Shown piece by piece: positions 22,070-34,308 of a stretch of DNA of 64,000 bases. A model generated the notes under the pieces. The model was not told where the DNA came from. It saw only the letters and a list, made by a program, of their open reading frames with translations, and ran no database searches. The translations under genes and the position numbers were made by a program. The DNA lies in contig NC_073745.1 in NCBI RefSeq assembly GCF_029784135.1, positions 314,076,936 through 314,140,935 on the forward strand, in the 5' to 3' direction. Source of the stretch: Toxorhynchites rutilus septentrionalis. Lineage: Eukaryota > Arthropoda > Insecta > Diptera > Culicidae. Position 1 is the stretch's first letter, and the number at the start of each line of letters is the position of its first letter.

Positions 22070-23363
22070 AAGGGTGTGTCACATCAAATTGCATCACGGA
22101 AAAAACGCTGTAGAAATTTAATTTTTAGGAATTATATCATCAGTTTTCGCTTATAATCAGATAAGAGTGTATAGATCACGTTGGCCATGCTTCACTGTCA
22201 ATTTTTCGTAAATTTGGAAAAATGTCGTCGAACGAAAAAGAGCGTCGTGAATTAATCCTGTGCACTCATTTCGAGAATCCGGAGTTGTCACATCGGGACA
22301 TCGGTAAGATGCTGGGAATCGTCCAATCCACGATCAGCAGAGTACTAAAACGATACTTCGAGAACCTAACCATTGACCGGAAGATGAAGAACGGCAAAAA
22401 TGGATGCTCCGTCAGTGAAAAAGATCACAAGCGCGTAGTTAAGCAGTTTAGACGTGATCCGAGGAGTTCGGTCCGGGATGTCGCCAATAAGCTGAATTTG
22501 TCAAGTTCATTCGTCCAGCGGACCAAGCAGCGGGAGGGCCTGCGTACATACAAGGTTCAGAAGGCTCCTAACCGCGACGAAAGGCAAAACATGGTGGGGA
22601 AGACGCGAGCCCGAAAGCTGTACACCGAATTGCTGACGAAGCCGCATTGCCTGGTAATGGACGACGAAACCTACGTCAAAGCGGACTTTCGTCAGCTGCC
22701 GGGCCTGTTGTTCTTCTCCGCAGAGGACAAATTCAGCGTTCCGGAGGAGATTCGCAAGCAGAAACTATCCAAGTTTGCCAAACAGTACATGGTGTGGCAA
22801 GCGATCTGCTCTTGCGGAAAGCGGAGCGCCCCCTTCGTGACCGGCACGGTAAACGGCCAGGTTTACCTTAAGGAGTGCCTACAGAAGCGCTTACTACCAC
22901 TATTGAAGCAGCACGAGGGCCCGACCATCTTCTGGCCGGATCTCGCTTCGTGCCACTATTCAAAGGACGTGTTGGAGTGGTACGAAGCCAACGGGGTCAC
23001 CTTCGTGCCAAAGGAAATGAACCCGCCCAACGCGCCGGAGCTTCGTCCAATAGAGAAATATTGGGCGATTATGAAGCAGGCCCTCCGGAAGAATCCAAAA
23101 GTTGTCAAATCGGAGGCGGACTTCAAGAGAAAATGGATTTCTGTTCAAAAAAACTACAACCTAACGTTGTACAGAACCTTATGGACGGGGTAAAGAGGAA
23201 GGTGCGAGCATACGGGCTTGGGCTCGAAGTATGAATAAAAAGAAAATGCCAAAAGTTGTTTAATAGTTTTTATTTTACTGTCTAAAATTTTCAAAAGGAT
23301 CGGTCTACTGGGCGAATTTCTACAGCGTTTTTTCCGTGATGCAATTTGATGTGACACACCCTT
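22070..23363 (+). mobile_element. ITmD37E-type mariner, 1294 bp, nearly intact
   Basis: Two terminal inverted repeats of ~49 bp (outer bases AAGGGTGTGTCACATC) match perfectly across 49 positions. The element is flanked by TA on both sides (22068-22069 and 23364-23365). The transposase is encoded within. Perfect terminal repeats suggest a recent insertion. Confidence 0.9.
22222..23234 (+). pseudogene. DD37E mariner transposase with C-terminal frameshift
   Basis: A ~323-residue open frame from ATG 22222 carries an N-terminal helix-turn-helix (residues ~22-45, LSHRDIGKMLGIVQSTISRV). The DDE catalytic core has D148 in VMDDETY, D240 in FWPDLASCHY and E278 in LRPIEKYW, i.e. 91 and 37 residues between them, the DD37E class. 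The frame is lost at residue ~310 in a 7-A run (near 23146-23152). One missing A shifts it to a premature TAA at 23191. In the other frame the expected C-terminal tail continues to TGA at 23234. The enzyme would cut and paste its own element at TA sites. Otherwise intact. Confidence 0.85.
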
Positions 23364-24393
23364 TAGTTCGCCCCGAAAGCTGTTAATTTCGCACTGAGAT
23401 GTTTCACGGATTGGCACTCGGATTCACCAATACAACTATACTGAACTGTCAAGTTCCGAGTATTGTTTTGGAAAATCTAAAAATAAAGTCTATGAAAATG
23501 GAAAACCTGCTGCTTTTGCTTTTGTATTATTGGAATCATAATCCAATTCGGATTCTGATTTTGAAGAGTATATTCGAGTAGACGGCATTAAGTTACGTGT
23601 GCTTTCATTGGGAGGCGAAAATAATGATGGATATTCAGGTGGAATAAACCTGCTTTCAAAATCAAAATTATGAATGAAAATTTACTTTAACGTATCGAAT
23701 ATTTATATTATGTGATCAAATAAGAGGTTTTTCCGATATCGCAGAAACATATTGAACGAAAATTGTGTCTAAAGAAGATTTTATATTATAATAGCAATTA
23801 TTTGTGGAACAAACTGGAAATGCATCGACAAATGGTTAAGTGAGTGTCAGAACTACATGTGTTAGGTAATCAAACAATATGATTTTCAAATTTTTATATT
23901 TTTACACTGCACTTGGCCCTTCTGATCTGATAGAGAATAATTTACCTCCCAAGCACTAATATCGCAACCAGACGTCGACACTGTACATTTGTCGTCGCAA
24001 ATATAAACAAATCAGACTATATAACGCACACCAACAAACCACCGCATTCGTGAATCTGAAAACGTTTTTTTATTACAGAGTCAGTTTGGCACTGACTTAG
24101 TTTTAAAAACAAATTCGCTATTTGTATCGAACATGTATTACGTACAACGGAGAAACATGTTATTTGCAAGTGAATTTTGAACGAGATTTGTGTCTGAAAA
24201 TATTTTTTTATTATAATGACAAATTTTGGTAGAAGTGCAATGAAATTTATAGTGAAAGGAAATTGTAAAGAGTCAAAGGAGAGTTTTGCGATTGGATTTA
24301 CGAACGTTCGCTCAGTAAGGAAACGTCACTATTTAAAAGTATTTATATAAAAATATCAATTTCGGGCGAGTCAAAATTTGCCGGGTCAACTAG

Positions 24394-25860
24394 TAGCATA
24401 TATTGTACTGAGGAAAATGTACACGTGACCAAAAACTGAAAATCAAACGTGATTCCGCGTGTGGATGTAATTTTTACTGCTTCGATATTAAGCATTTTGA
24501 GTGATTTGACTTCAAAATTTAATTCGCTGATGGTTATATTTCGATTTGTGAGTTAACAAAGAGGGGATATTTGGTATATTCGGAAAGGTAAATGAGTGGA
24601 AAAATTAAATTATTGAAATAATTGTACGGGTGGGTGAAACGACCAGTTGCCAGTGGGAGTGAGATGGACTACGATAAGTCTGTTTATTCTATTCCCAAGG
24701 AATGCCCTGCGTCTATAAACGGAAATCAAATAGTCAAACTGGATTCTGGAAATCGCTGACTGGAATCAAAAGCAAAATAGTTGAGGGTCTGTCCGTTTAT
24801 ACTGATGAAAAGCACGATAGCATTTCTGGGTGGATTCATTCGATTTTCCATCATTTAACATTTAAATTATTCCTCTCACGAGCGATAAACTTCTACGCTT
24901 TTTACGAGGGCAGTCGGAAGTACTATATGTTCATATTACCCGCATTGAAAAAAGTGTTGTATTTTTCTATCTGTTTTAATTCCAGTAAAAAACATTGAAA
25001 AACACTTTTTTGTAGAACATTCGACGGATTATTTCGAGAAACAGTATATTGATTTGTATAAAAAAGCATTCATGTTTAGCGAAACAAATATACAATTGAA
25101 GTTTTGCTTAGCATGTCCGTCTTATCTCCACTTTCCCTACGCTCTTTACGTATTTGTCGATCCAGTTGTATATTTTGGATTTCTGGATTTCTCCAAATCT
25201 CCAAAAGGGCGTCTCAATGAATTGCTTAAGTGACGAACTACGTCTCATAGAATTTTATAATTTGAAAAATATTTTATTTGAAAGCCTATTTGGTCAGATA
25301 TCTTTGCTTAGTTTAATTGTAGAGGTGTTTTTCGTTTACCTTGGATATCCTCTGCCGTCAGGTGTTCAATTGAAAAATTCATTGCCTGATGCGATGAATC
25401 ATGTAATATATTATTGACAAAAATATCATATCAAAATATTGGTACACACTTTCCTTTGTTTCTTCATAGCACGTTGGTACTTTTTTCAATGAAAAAAAAT
25501 TCTCGTTTACAGAACGATAACTATTATTTGTGTATTGCAACAAACGCTCAAATCAAATATAAAAATGAAACAACGATAATGGAAAATATGGTTCCATTTA
25601 AACTAGACAATGTTGTCATCTATTATCTTTAAGAAAAAAAAAGACTGAGATGAAGATCATAAATATCTAACTTGAAATATCTTGAAATACGAAATAGTTT
25701 GCGACTTTGAAGAATTTCTTGAATGATCATTTGGTCTTTCCTTAATTATTTTGCTACTTCACTAGGCGTGAAACTGTTTTTGATACTTAAACGAAGGCCA
25801 TTAAAATAAATATAAACATTATTTTGGGGTTGATAAAAATAATAATGTTTGCTCTCAGAC
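24394..25860. other. D-E intron, no recognised element
   Basis: AT-rich intronic sequence. Several short frames are present on the plus strand, with no homology I recognise. Confidence 0.4.
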
Positions 25861-25863
25861 TTT

Positions 25864-26580
25864 TTTGAAATTGAGTATTTATGATGGAAACTACCTAAAA
25901 TTACAATTTTCATATGGTCGGTGTTAAGTCAGAGAGGACCAATTCGCAAAATTGAAATATTAGAGTTATTGACAGATTTGGAAAATCACGCGAGCAGCAG
26001 GAATAACGTATCGAAATTGTTTCAAATGCTCAATGAAAACATAAAAATAATAAAAATGTCACATGGTCCGGTCTGACTTAATACCGACCATATGACCAAT
26101 TTAAATTGCGACTGATTTTTTAAAAGGCCGTATTCAAAATAATTGATATTTCTTTCAAAAAATCGTAACTCCAAATCCAGGTGTCTGATTAGAAAAAAAA
26201 TTCAAATATTCATATCTCCATTTTGGTGAGTTTACCACGGCACCACTGTTCGTGAAACTTTGTAAAGTTGGAAGGGCTTTCCAATAAGAATGTTTTTGTA
26301 TTTTGAGATATAAAAGATTTTAATATTAATTGCAATTTATGAGTAAGATTAACATGGTTTTTGAAATGTAATTTTTCATTAATGGTTCATTTATTTCCCA
26401 ACAACTTTGTCAAGCATCATATTTAACCAGACATCCGGATTTTGAGTTCAGTCTTTTTGAAATTAAGATCAATGATTTTGAATGCGCCCTTCTAAAAAAT
26501 CAGTCGAAATTTAGTTTGTTCATATGATACTGAAAATTGTGATTTCAGGTAGCTTCCATCATTTGTACCATGTTCGATTT
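25864..26580. repeat. Nested palindromic repeats
   Basis: An outer palindrome: AACTACCTAAAATTACAATTTTC near 25885 is mirrored near 26540, and GCGACTGATTTTTTAAAAGG (26108) is mirrored near 26480. Inside the left arm lies a small inverted repeat, CATATGGTCGGTGTTAAGTC (25912) / GACTTAATACCGACCATATG (26075). So a short MITE appears to have inserted into an older palindromic element. Confidence 0.5.
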
Positions 26581-26856
26581 GTTGTTTTTGCTGTTGTTCG
26601 CCCAATTTGGCTATATAGTTTTGTCATCCGAAGCTATCACAAGTACTACTCAACCTATTCTGCTAAAATTGATAACATATCTTCCATGTGAGAATATTTA
26701 CTGAGCTACATCACAGAGACAACTATTTCAAAAACTAATTTCAGATATTTCAAATTTCTATTGCTTATATCTTTTGAAGTGCAGTTTTTTCGAAGACTAG
26801 CCAGACTAGTTTTTTAAAGATAGGATTAAAGATGTCTAATCAGTCTGTGTGGTCTA

Positions 26857-27551
26857 GGATTGTGCGATCTTTATGAAAAAATCGATCTCGACGAATCGGT
26901 TTTCTGAACGACATAGGGATCGATCTACTGATTAAATTCATCATGAAATAAATTAATTGAAAGAGTATCATTAGAAGCTCAACAACAACCCTTAGTAGAT
27001 GTCACTAGTTCCGATCATGTCAGAATTTGTACGGAATGAAATCGAAGAATGATCAAACTGACTTTGTTAGCAAGTCAAATGGTAACGTTTGACCGCTCTG
27101 AAGTATTTCATAGCGGTCAAATGTTGCCATTATGTAAATTTGTCAGGCAATCTTTAGTAAGATTAAAACCGATGTATACTGGAAAACAAATTCACAAAAA
27201 AGTTTGTCTCAGATCGAAAAAGTCGAGTGAAAAAAAATCGATCTTCTAAATATCGATCCAAGATCGCCCAATTCTAGACCAAACATACACAGCAGCTTCA
27301 CCGTGTTCACAATCACTAATTTGACATCCTCGAAAGCGATCCAAACGTTGACATTATGTATATAAAATTCGTCAGGTGGCGAGATTGAAATCAGTGAAAA
27401 AAACTGATATAAAAAATTGTGAGATCGAAAAAATCGAGAGAAAAAGATCGATCTTCACGTTTTTTTCGGGTACGAAAAATCGATTCAAAAAAATCGGAAA
27501 TCGAGAGGAAAAAATCGATCTTCTAAATATCGATCCAAGATCGCCCAATCC
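26857..27551. mobile_element. TA-flanked MITE with TIRs
   Basis: The ends GGATTGTGCGATCTT and AAGATCGCCCAATCC are inverted and bracketed by TA. A 45-bp direct repeat (AAATATCGATCCAAGATCGC...) occurs twice at the right half (near 27245 and 27520), as though a second right end arose by duplication. No ORF. Confidence 0.6.
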
Positions 27552-27850
27552 TAGTGCGGTTTCTGATCAAAGATGGTGAAATTAATAAGAAGTGGATTGA
27601 GCTCTACTTTTTTTTTTGTTTTTTTAACCGTTTCGAAGAGCCCATAATTTTCTTTCTCTTCATCCAATTATTAATATACTTATACTTAATATTTAATTCA
27701 TACGTGTTGTACTTATTAAAATACACGTGATTAAAAAATACATGTTGTTGTCATGTTATTAAAATTAATTTCACCTTTCAATTAAACACAATCACATGAA
27801 GCTAACAAACTCGAGACAAACAGAATAATCATTTCCCAACCCCGTTACAG

Positions 27851-28662
27851 GTCTCGCCATTGCCGGTGAAGGAGGAGTCGCCTCTTCGAAGCCGATCGCC
27901 ACTGCTGTCGTCGGAGACGGAGGACTTGCTGTGGCCCGTCCGGTGGCCACCGCGATTGCCGGAGTGAAACCAAGCGAAATTGGTGCGCTGGGTTTGCCAG
28001 TTGCTGCTAACAAAAAGCTAGTTACGAAGGGAAAGTATGGTCTGGTTGCAGCCGACCAAGATATCACCGCGGGATTATTGGTGGGACCTGGATTTCAGGA
28101 AGCTCGCGTTTCGCAGAATGAGATTGAAGCGGAAATTGACGATGCTCGGCAACAGGCAATGACCCAAGCCTATGGACATCCATTTGACTCTGAAAAGTTT
28201 ATCAATAGTCTGCGGTTGAAGACTTCGTCCGCACAGCAACAACAGCAGCAGCAAGCGTCGCCTAGTGTGCAGTCAATCGCCTTCCAGCCCCCAACGGTCG
28301 TCCCCCAAGCGTATCCTGTAATGAATGATTATATGAACGGACCCCAGATCCCGGTATACGCCCCAACCGTGATGCCATACTACAGCTGGAACCCGTACGC
28401 AGCGTATCAAAGCCCGTTGGCCGCCTTGGCAGCATCATACCAGCAGCAGATGACATTTCAGCCCCAGTATAACCCATATCTGGCCAGTGCCGCCGTTGCC
28501 GCTCCGCATTCTTTTCAGCAGTATGATTATCCACAGCGATCCTTTTATCCGACTGCCATCAATCCTGCCGCCGCAGCCGCCGCTTCGGCTGCTGCCTACC
28601 CAAGCTATTACAATTATCCATCCTACGGAGCCCCATCGCCATACAGATTTTTCTACTATTAG
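27851..28662 (+). CDS. Terminal exon E with DUF4774-like repeat
   Basis: The acceptor CCCCGTTACAG gives a phase-1 junction with exon D (a Gly codon across the splice). The first ~40 residues are the clearest family repeat: LAIAGEGGVASSKPIATAVV then GDGGLAVARPVATAIAGV. Further on, a segment resembling KGKYGLVAADQDITAGLLVG is followed by a glutamine run of seven, a Pro/Tyr/Gln-rich region and a poly-Ala segment. The C-terminus YRFFYY* is Tyr/Phe-rich. With exons C and D this gives about 502 residues plus an N-terminal exon. The composition suggests an extracellular structural protein; the actual function is unknown. Confidence 0.85.
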
Positions 28663-29677
28663 TCTGCAGATCAACAGTCCTGCCGGCGGGGAACCTTACG
28701 TTCTCAGCATCAGCTCTAACGGAAAGTGACGGAAACTGAAAAGACTTGAATCTCATTCCACTATGCCCCGTAGGCTCCGGTACAAAGCTAAATTAACTAT
28801 TTCAACTGTGGAGATTATTTTGTAGATCATCCTAATGGTATTCTGTCAATCGGGAAAGATCGGGAAAGATCATTGCGAAGATCTACGAGACTCTGCATGC
28901 TGCTCTCAATGTTAGGAGAAACACATACACGATAGGGCAAATAATGGGGGCACAGTGGAACATACGAACAGCTACAAATAGGATTAAATTTTCATGACCA
29001 ACGTGCAAAAGCCAACAAAAAAAAAAAATGATGAAAAAGCAATGGAAACACAAAAAAATAGCGTTTTAGTTTGTAAGATCGACAGCAGCGACAATATTAG
29101 TGGTATGGAGTGAAATAAATAAATTATTCGTATTCAGTTTCTCGAGTTTGTTTGAAGGAACGCCATGTTCCAGTTAATGGGAAAAAATGGGTTAATGTGT
29201 AAAACAAATAGTTTGTATAGTTAAATCGAGAATCAGCCCTTACCTATGTATCAAATGAGCATACTCTCGAGGAAGCGATTCTTTTCCTACAATGAACCTT
29301 TGGTCTAATCGCACAATTATTGAAAAAATGATTGAGTGAAGAAAGAGAAGATTTTCAGATGATAACGATTTTTCAATTTTATCCGTCTCCAGAAAATTCA
29401 GCGAGTTGAAAGTAACACTTACAAAATCTCATTGAATCTTGCAAATTGGATATGAACTCTACGCCAAAGGTTTGTAAATTCTGTGTACAATGTCAATGGT
29501 TTTCGAATGACAGTACCATCCCTACCAGGAGTGAGGTGCCTAATCAATAGATCCTGTTGGCGCGTTCCTCAGCGCCAAGGCAGTGGACTGTAAACACGGA
29601 AAAACGTTTCAACTGTGTGTAAATATACTCTTTCTTCCGCCTTGAAAAAGGCAGGCAATGGTTTCCACGAAGGTCTT
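28663..29677. other. 3'UTR of exon E, then intergenic DNA
   Basis: Bases to ~29140 are the inferred 3'UTR; the rest to 29677 is non-coding and ends at the BEL element. Confidence 0.5.
29114..29119 (+). terminator. Poly(A) signal for exon E
   Basis: AATAAATAAAT lies about 450 bases after the exon E stop (28662). Intervening sequence is UTR-like with no ORF. Confidence 0.55.
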
Positions 29678-30033
29678 TGTAGGGAAACTAACTAAATTCG
29701 ACTGGTTCACCGGATTGTGGACGGGACACTGTTGGCACGGATAAGTAATGGAAAAAACTATTCAATTCCTTTGCTCGAAAATGTATTTGACCGACGATAT
29801 AATTTTTGATGCGTCCTCTGTGAACTATCTACGTAGAAAGAGGCTGAAGCTATCGGTGTATCTAGTTTTATCTGTCTTTCGTTTCGTTCTGTGACAAAAG
29901 GGATTATAAAACTATTATCTGCTTTGTGCGTATGCAGATTAGATTTTTGAGATAATAATGATCTGCGCGATAAAGTGTGAGCGTAGGCAAATCATTTAGG
30001 GTACCGAGTCTATTATTGACCTAAGCTTGAACA
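29678..30033 (-). repeat. 3' LTR (minus-strand element)
   Basis: 356 bp, TGTAGGGAAAC... to ...GCTTGAACA on the plus strand. It differs from the other LTR by A/G, A/G, A/T and A/T changes, all within the first ~130 plus-strand bases. Confidence 0.9.
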
Positions 30034-30501
30034 TACCACCCACCATTGAAATTCTATTTCAATACATTTTTTTTTTCATGCGTATTAATAGTGGGGGCTA
30101 TCAATCTTACTAGATACATGTCGGTATTTGATTTCAATTCATTTCAATGTTATTTTTCGCAAAAGAATAATGGCGATGAGAGCGAAAACAATAACTATCT
30201 ACGCTGTTTTCATGTTTGACATATTAGTTACTCGATGACAGGATTGCTTCTTTCAACGGCTGCGGGGTGAGGTGTCGGGAAAGGTTCCTGCCGGATCTTG
30301 CACGGGTCGTCTTCACAGGAGATGCCAGGTTGGATGTGGATTCGTCTGCGGGATAGTGTCGTCATCTGCCAATGTATAGTATTTAGGCCGAGACCAAATC
30401 AAAATATAGTGAATGGAACAGGGATACTTAGCATGTGAGAGGGCCATAAGACCCTCTCCCATCCAACACTGCTTGTTTTCTGGATCCGCGAACAACTGGA
30501 C

Positions 30502-32724
30502 CTATGATGACTCTGCATTGCGCTGCAGATTGTCCTGAATTGGGAGAACACAGATGCGTGTAATGGCTCGTTTGAATATGCCATCTTTTGTCCGGATGTT
30601 GACTACACGTATACAGCCGTCGTTGCCAGGGAAAACTTCTACGATACGGCCGTATCGCCACTTCATTGGAGGGAGATGATCCTCCTTGACCAACACCATG
30701 GTACCAATCTGGATGTTGTTGCGTCTTCGGGTCCATCTGGTTCGTTGCTGTAGGTCGGCGAGATACTCCGTTGACCATCGTTGCCATATGCGTCTAAGGA
30801 ATTCCTGAACTAGTTGCCACTGTGAAAGCTTTCCCAATGAAATTTCCTCATAAGACGGTTCAGGTATCGCGGTTAGCGATCTATGCATCAAGAAACGTCC
30901 TGGTGTAAGGACGTTCAGATCCTGAGGGTCACTGCTAAGCTGTGTGAGAGGCCGTGAGTTTAAACACGCCTCGATTTGACACAGTAATGTTTCCATTTGT
31001 TCGGCGGTTACTAAAGCGTTTTTAAGAGTGCGATACAGGTGATGTTTTAGGGATTTCACCGCAGCTTCCCAAATTCCCCCAAAATGAGGAGATCTTGGCG
31101 GAATGAATCGAAATTCTATGCCCTCGTCTGAGCACAGTTTTACAACTTGATCTCGACTTTGCTGTGTTCGGAATAACTGCAAAAATTCGTTCAATAATCG
31201 TCTAGCGCGGACAAAATTAGTGGCATTGTCGCAAAAAATTGTTTGTGGTATGCCACGTCGGGCGGCAAATCTTTTGAGCGCTGCGACGAAAGAGTCTGTG
31301 GAGAGATTGCCCACTAACTCGAAGTGCAGCGCCTTCGTTGACATGCAGACAAAAACTGCAACATAGCACTTCTCTGGAGCACGTTTCCGGGTAAGCGGTC
31401 GCAAATATAGTGGTCCCCAAAAATCGATTCCTGTTCTCAGGAATGGCATGGTTGGGGTTACACGTGCTGGTGGAAGATCCGCCATGATTTGTTCGGTAAC
31501 TTCAGGCTTGCTGCGAAAGCAAGTGACGCAGGTGTGCACGACTTTACGGGCAATGTTTCGTAGTCGAAGAGGCCAAAATCTTGAACGAACTGCTGCACAT
31601 AACAGTTGGGGTCCAGCGTGTAGATATTTTATATGATAGTGGCGAACAATTAATAATGTTAGAGGATGATCATGATCGAGAATCATTGGTTGTTTTTGAT
31701 CGTAGTTGATGCAAGCATTACTGAGACGGCCACGAGCTCGAAGAATGCCATCTTTCAGAATGGGTGAAAGCGATTTCAATTTGGAAGTGGTTTTAACTTG
31801 TGTAGATGAGCGAATTGAGCGGATGTCTTCTCCGAATGATTCATTTTGAGCGATTCGTACTAGGTTTTGTAGAGCAATGTCCAATTCAGCAGTCGATAGG
31901 GGTCCAACTTGTCGTGTACTTCGGTTTCTTAATCTAGTGTTGAACACAAATCGGCGGAGATGAGCAACTAATCGAATTAACCCGGTAAGCGTTGATTTAA
32001 ATTCGAATATATTGCTGGGAGAAACTGTGGCTAGGGAAGTCGATGGTTTCTCTTCTAATAATTGACTATCGAATTGATCGTCGGTAGTACGCAAAATATT
32101 TGGTCGAAATTCACTTGATGTGCTCAACCAAAGTGGGCCTCTCCACCAGAGAGTGTGTTTGATCAGTTGACTAGCTAGCATGCCTCTAGATATTACATCC
32201 GCAGGGTTTTCAAAACCGGCTACATGGCCCCAAGTTCCAGCGGCAGTAATCTGCTGGATTTCCGCCACGCGATTTCCTACAAATCTCTTCCAACGAGATG
32301 GCGATGCAGCTAGCCAATGGATGACGATCATTGAATCTGACCAGAAGAAGTCACGTGTGTTGAGGTTCAAACCACTCTTAACCTTCTCATACAAATGGGT
32401 TAGTAGGAGGGCGGATGACAGTTCGAGGCGAGGCAGACAAATTCTTTTTTGACCTTTTCCTTGAGCTTTCGGTGCAACTTTCGACTTAGCCGTGAGGAGG
32501 TGTACACAAGTTGATCCACTCTCGGAGATGCAGCGAAGGTAGATGCAAGCTCCATACGCGCTCTCTGAAGCGTCGCAGAAGCCGTGTAGTTCAATGACGT
32601 ATGGTTGACTACATGGGACTACCCAGCGAGGAACGGCAAAACCTTCTAGAGATTGCAGATCGTTTCGGAACTCTTTCCAAAACTGTAGTCTAATTGACAA
32701 TCCCAGGATATTTTCGATTGCCAC
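30502..32724 (-). pseudogene. BEL/Pao RNase H and integrase
   Basis: About 740 codons. RNase H-type block: VIELHGFCDASESAYGACIY and DFFWSDSMIVIHWLA. An H2C2 zinc-binding motif follows (YHIKYLHAG ... HTCVTCFRSK). The integrase core has D in GIDFWGPLYL, D in IFCDNATNF and E in HFGGIWEAAVKSLKHHL. The C-terminal BEL-specific domain includes MVLVKEDHLPPMKWRYGRI and ends at QRNAESS before the stop. This part is uninterrupted and fully open. Confidence 0.85.
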
Positions 32725-33317
32725 AATTGTTGCATAAACATTTTCGAACGTACTATAATTGGACCCACAAGCCCAAGGGGATCAAAAAAGCGTGCTGCGT
32801 CCGAGAGCACAAGTCGTTTGGTGATTACAGCGTTATAATTCCAGGAGGGTATTTTAAACCGGAAGACGTCTCCTGCTGGCTGCCACAGTAGACCTAAAGT
32901 TTTTACAGGTGATGACGAATCGAGTTCAAAAACATTGCGATTTTCTCTCAATTCGGCTGGTATGCTCTCTAAAATATGTGTGCTGTTTGACGCCCATTTG
33001 TGCAACTTGAAACCAGCACTACGAAGAATATCAGTTAGCTGCTTACAAAGCACGATGCCTTCTTGCTCTGATGCCACTCCACAAAGCAAGTAATCGATAT
33101 AAAAGTTTTTATCGAGTATAGCGCACGCAGTAGGGTATGAGGTGACGTTTTCCATCGCAAGTTGCCGAAGGCAGCGTGTAGCTAAAAATGGGGCACTCGC
33201 TGTCCCATACGTAACGGTGCGAAGTTCATACGTGTCCACAGGATCATTAGGCTTGTTTCGCCATAAAATCCGTAGGAGATGACGGTCTGTTGGATGAATG
33301 AGTATCTGCCGATACAT
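32646..33317 (-). pseudogene. BEL/Pao RT, catalytic segment
   Basis: It continues as MYRQILIHPTDRHLLRILWR and then FYIDYLLCGV. In BEL/Pao elements the polymerase site is YVDD/YIDD, so the second catalytic aspartate is tyrosine here (consistent with a single GAC to TAC change). A further frame shift occurs near 32695 (SKISWD), not in a long homopolymer. Confidence 0.8.
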
Positions 33318-34308
33318 TTTTTTCCAAATCGGCGACTATAGCGTACCGTGAGAGTCGAAATCGAAGGATGATATTGTAGAGGTCGTCTTGTACGACTGGA
33401 CCGACCATGAGGGCATCGTTGAGCGATACACCAGTATCCGTCGGACAGGAAGCGTCAAACACAACGCGCAGTTTCGTAGTTGAACTTTCAGGTCGTACAA
33501 CACAGTGGTGTGGCATATGATAAGGTTGAATAGTAGAAGACAATAAATCAGCGTTAGGATCGATTAAGGTCATGTGTCCCAATTCGATATATTCTCGAAT
33601 AAAATCCGTATACGATTTCATTAACTCGGGATTTGCGTGCAAACGACGTTCGAGTGAGAGAAATCGCCGTAGTGAAATTTCTCGAGAACTTCCAAGCTTC
33701 GATAAAACAGTTTTCTTCGTCGGTAGGGATACAACAAATCTACCATTGGCATCACGCGTGGTCGTCTCTGCAAAATATTGTTCACACTGCTGTTCGTCCA
33801 CAGAAAGAATGTTGTTGGAGTGACATGATTCAATCTCCCAGAAACGCATCATCTGCTTTTCTAAATCCGCATTGCTGCATACCATGGTGACAGCGGAATG
33901 GCAGCTGATAGTGTTGCTACATTTGCCGGATACAATCCAGCCGAAGGCGGTTTCCTTTAAAATGGGCAAATTTGAATCAAGCTCGATAAAGCCATCAAGT
34001 AGTAAACGATGGTAGATTTCAGCTCCTATTATAACATCGATGTGACTGGGTTCGAAGAAGCGTGGATCGGCAAGGACCACGGAAGTTGGTATTTTCCATT
34101 GTGAAACCGATAAACGACTCGACGGAATAATCGGTTTGAATTCTGGTAGAATATGGAACTTCAAATCTACTGCGAAGTTGGTGTAACGAGACAAAACCTT
34201 GACCATGGCTGATTGCTTTGAATGTATCATGCTTGGACCAACTCCTTGGAGAGAGAGTGAATCGTTTTGACGATGAAGAATTAACTTTTGTGCCAGTTGT
34301 GTGCTAAT
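33247..34308 (-). pseudogene. BEL/Pao protease end and RT, first segment
   Basis: It is in frame with the previous segment, past a single TGA. It contains the protease-RT linker, then RT: PHHCVVRPESSTTKLRVVFD and RYAIVADLEK. The frame breaks just after LEK in a run of seven A (plus strand T run ~33315-33322), where one extra base moves the continuation MYRQILIHPTDRHL into the next frame. Confidence 0.8.

Larger units (their letters stand above)
21869..24393 (+). mobile_element. Non-autonomous Helitron, plus strand, interrupted
   Basis: It starts TCTATATAAATAAAAATT after an A and ends GCCGGGTCAACTAG before a T, the canonical A|TC...CTAG|T insertion signature. Excluding the 1294-bp mariner inserted at 22070-23363 (plus a TA duplication), it is about 1.2 kb. 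No Rep/helicase gene was seen. It is related to the Helitron at 20262 (shared GTGTTG.TAAG start and GCCGGGTCA end). Confidence 0.7.

Noticed and set aside
30502..32724. Host gene for the 740-codon frame
   Set aside because: It is the RNase H-integrase part of a BEL/Pao element between paired LTRs.
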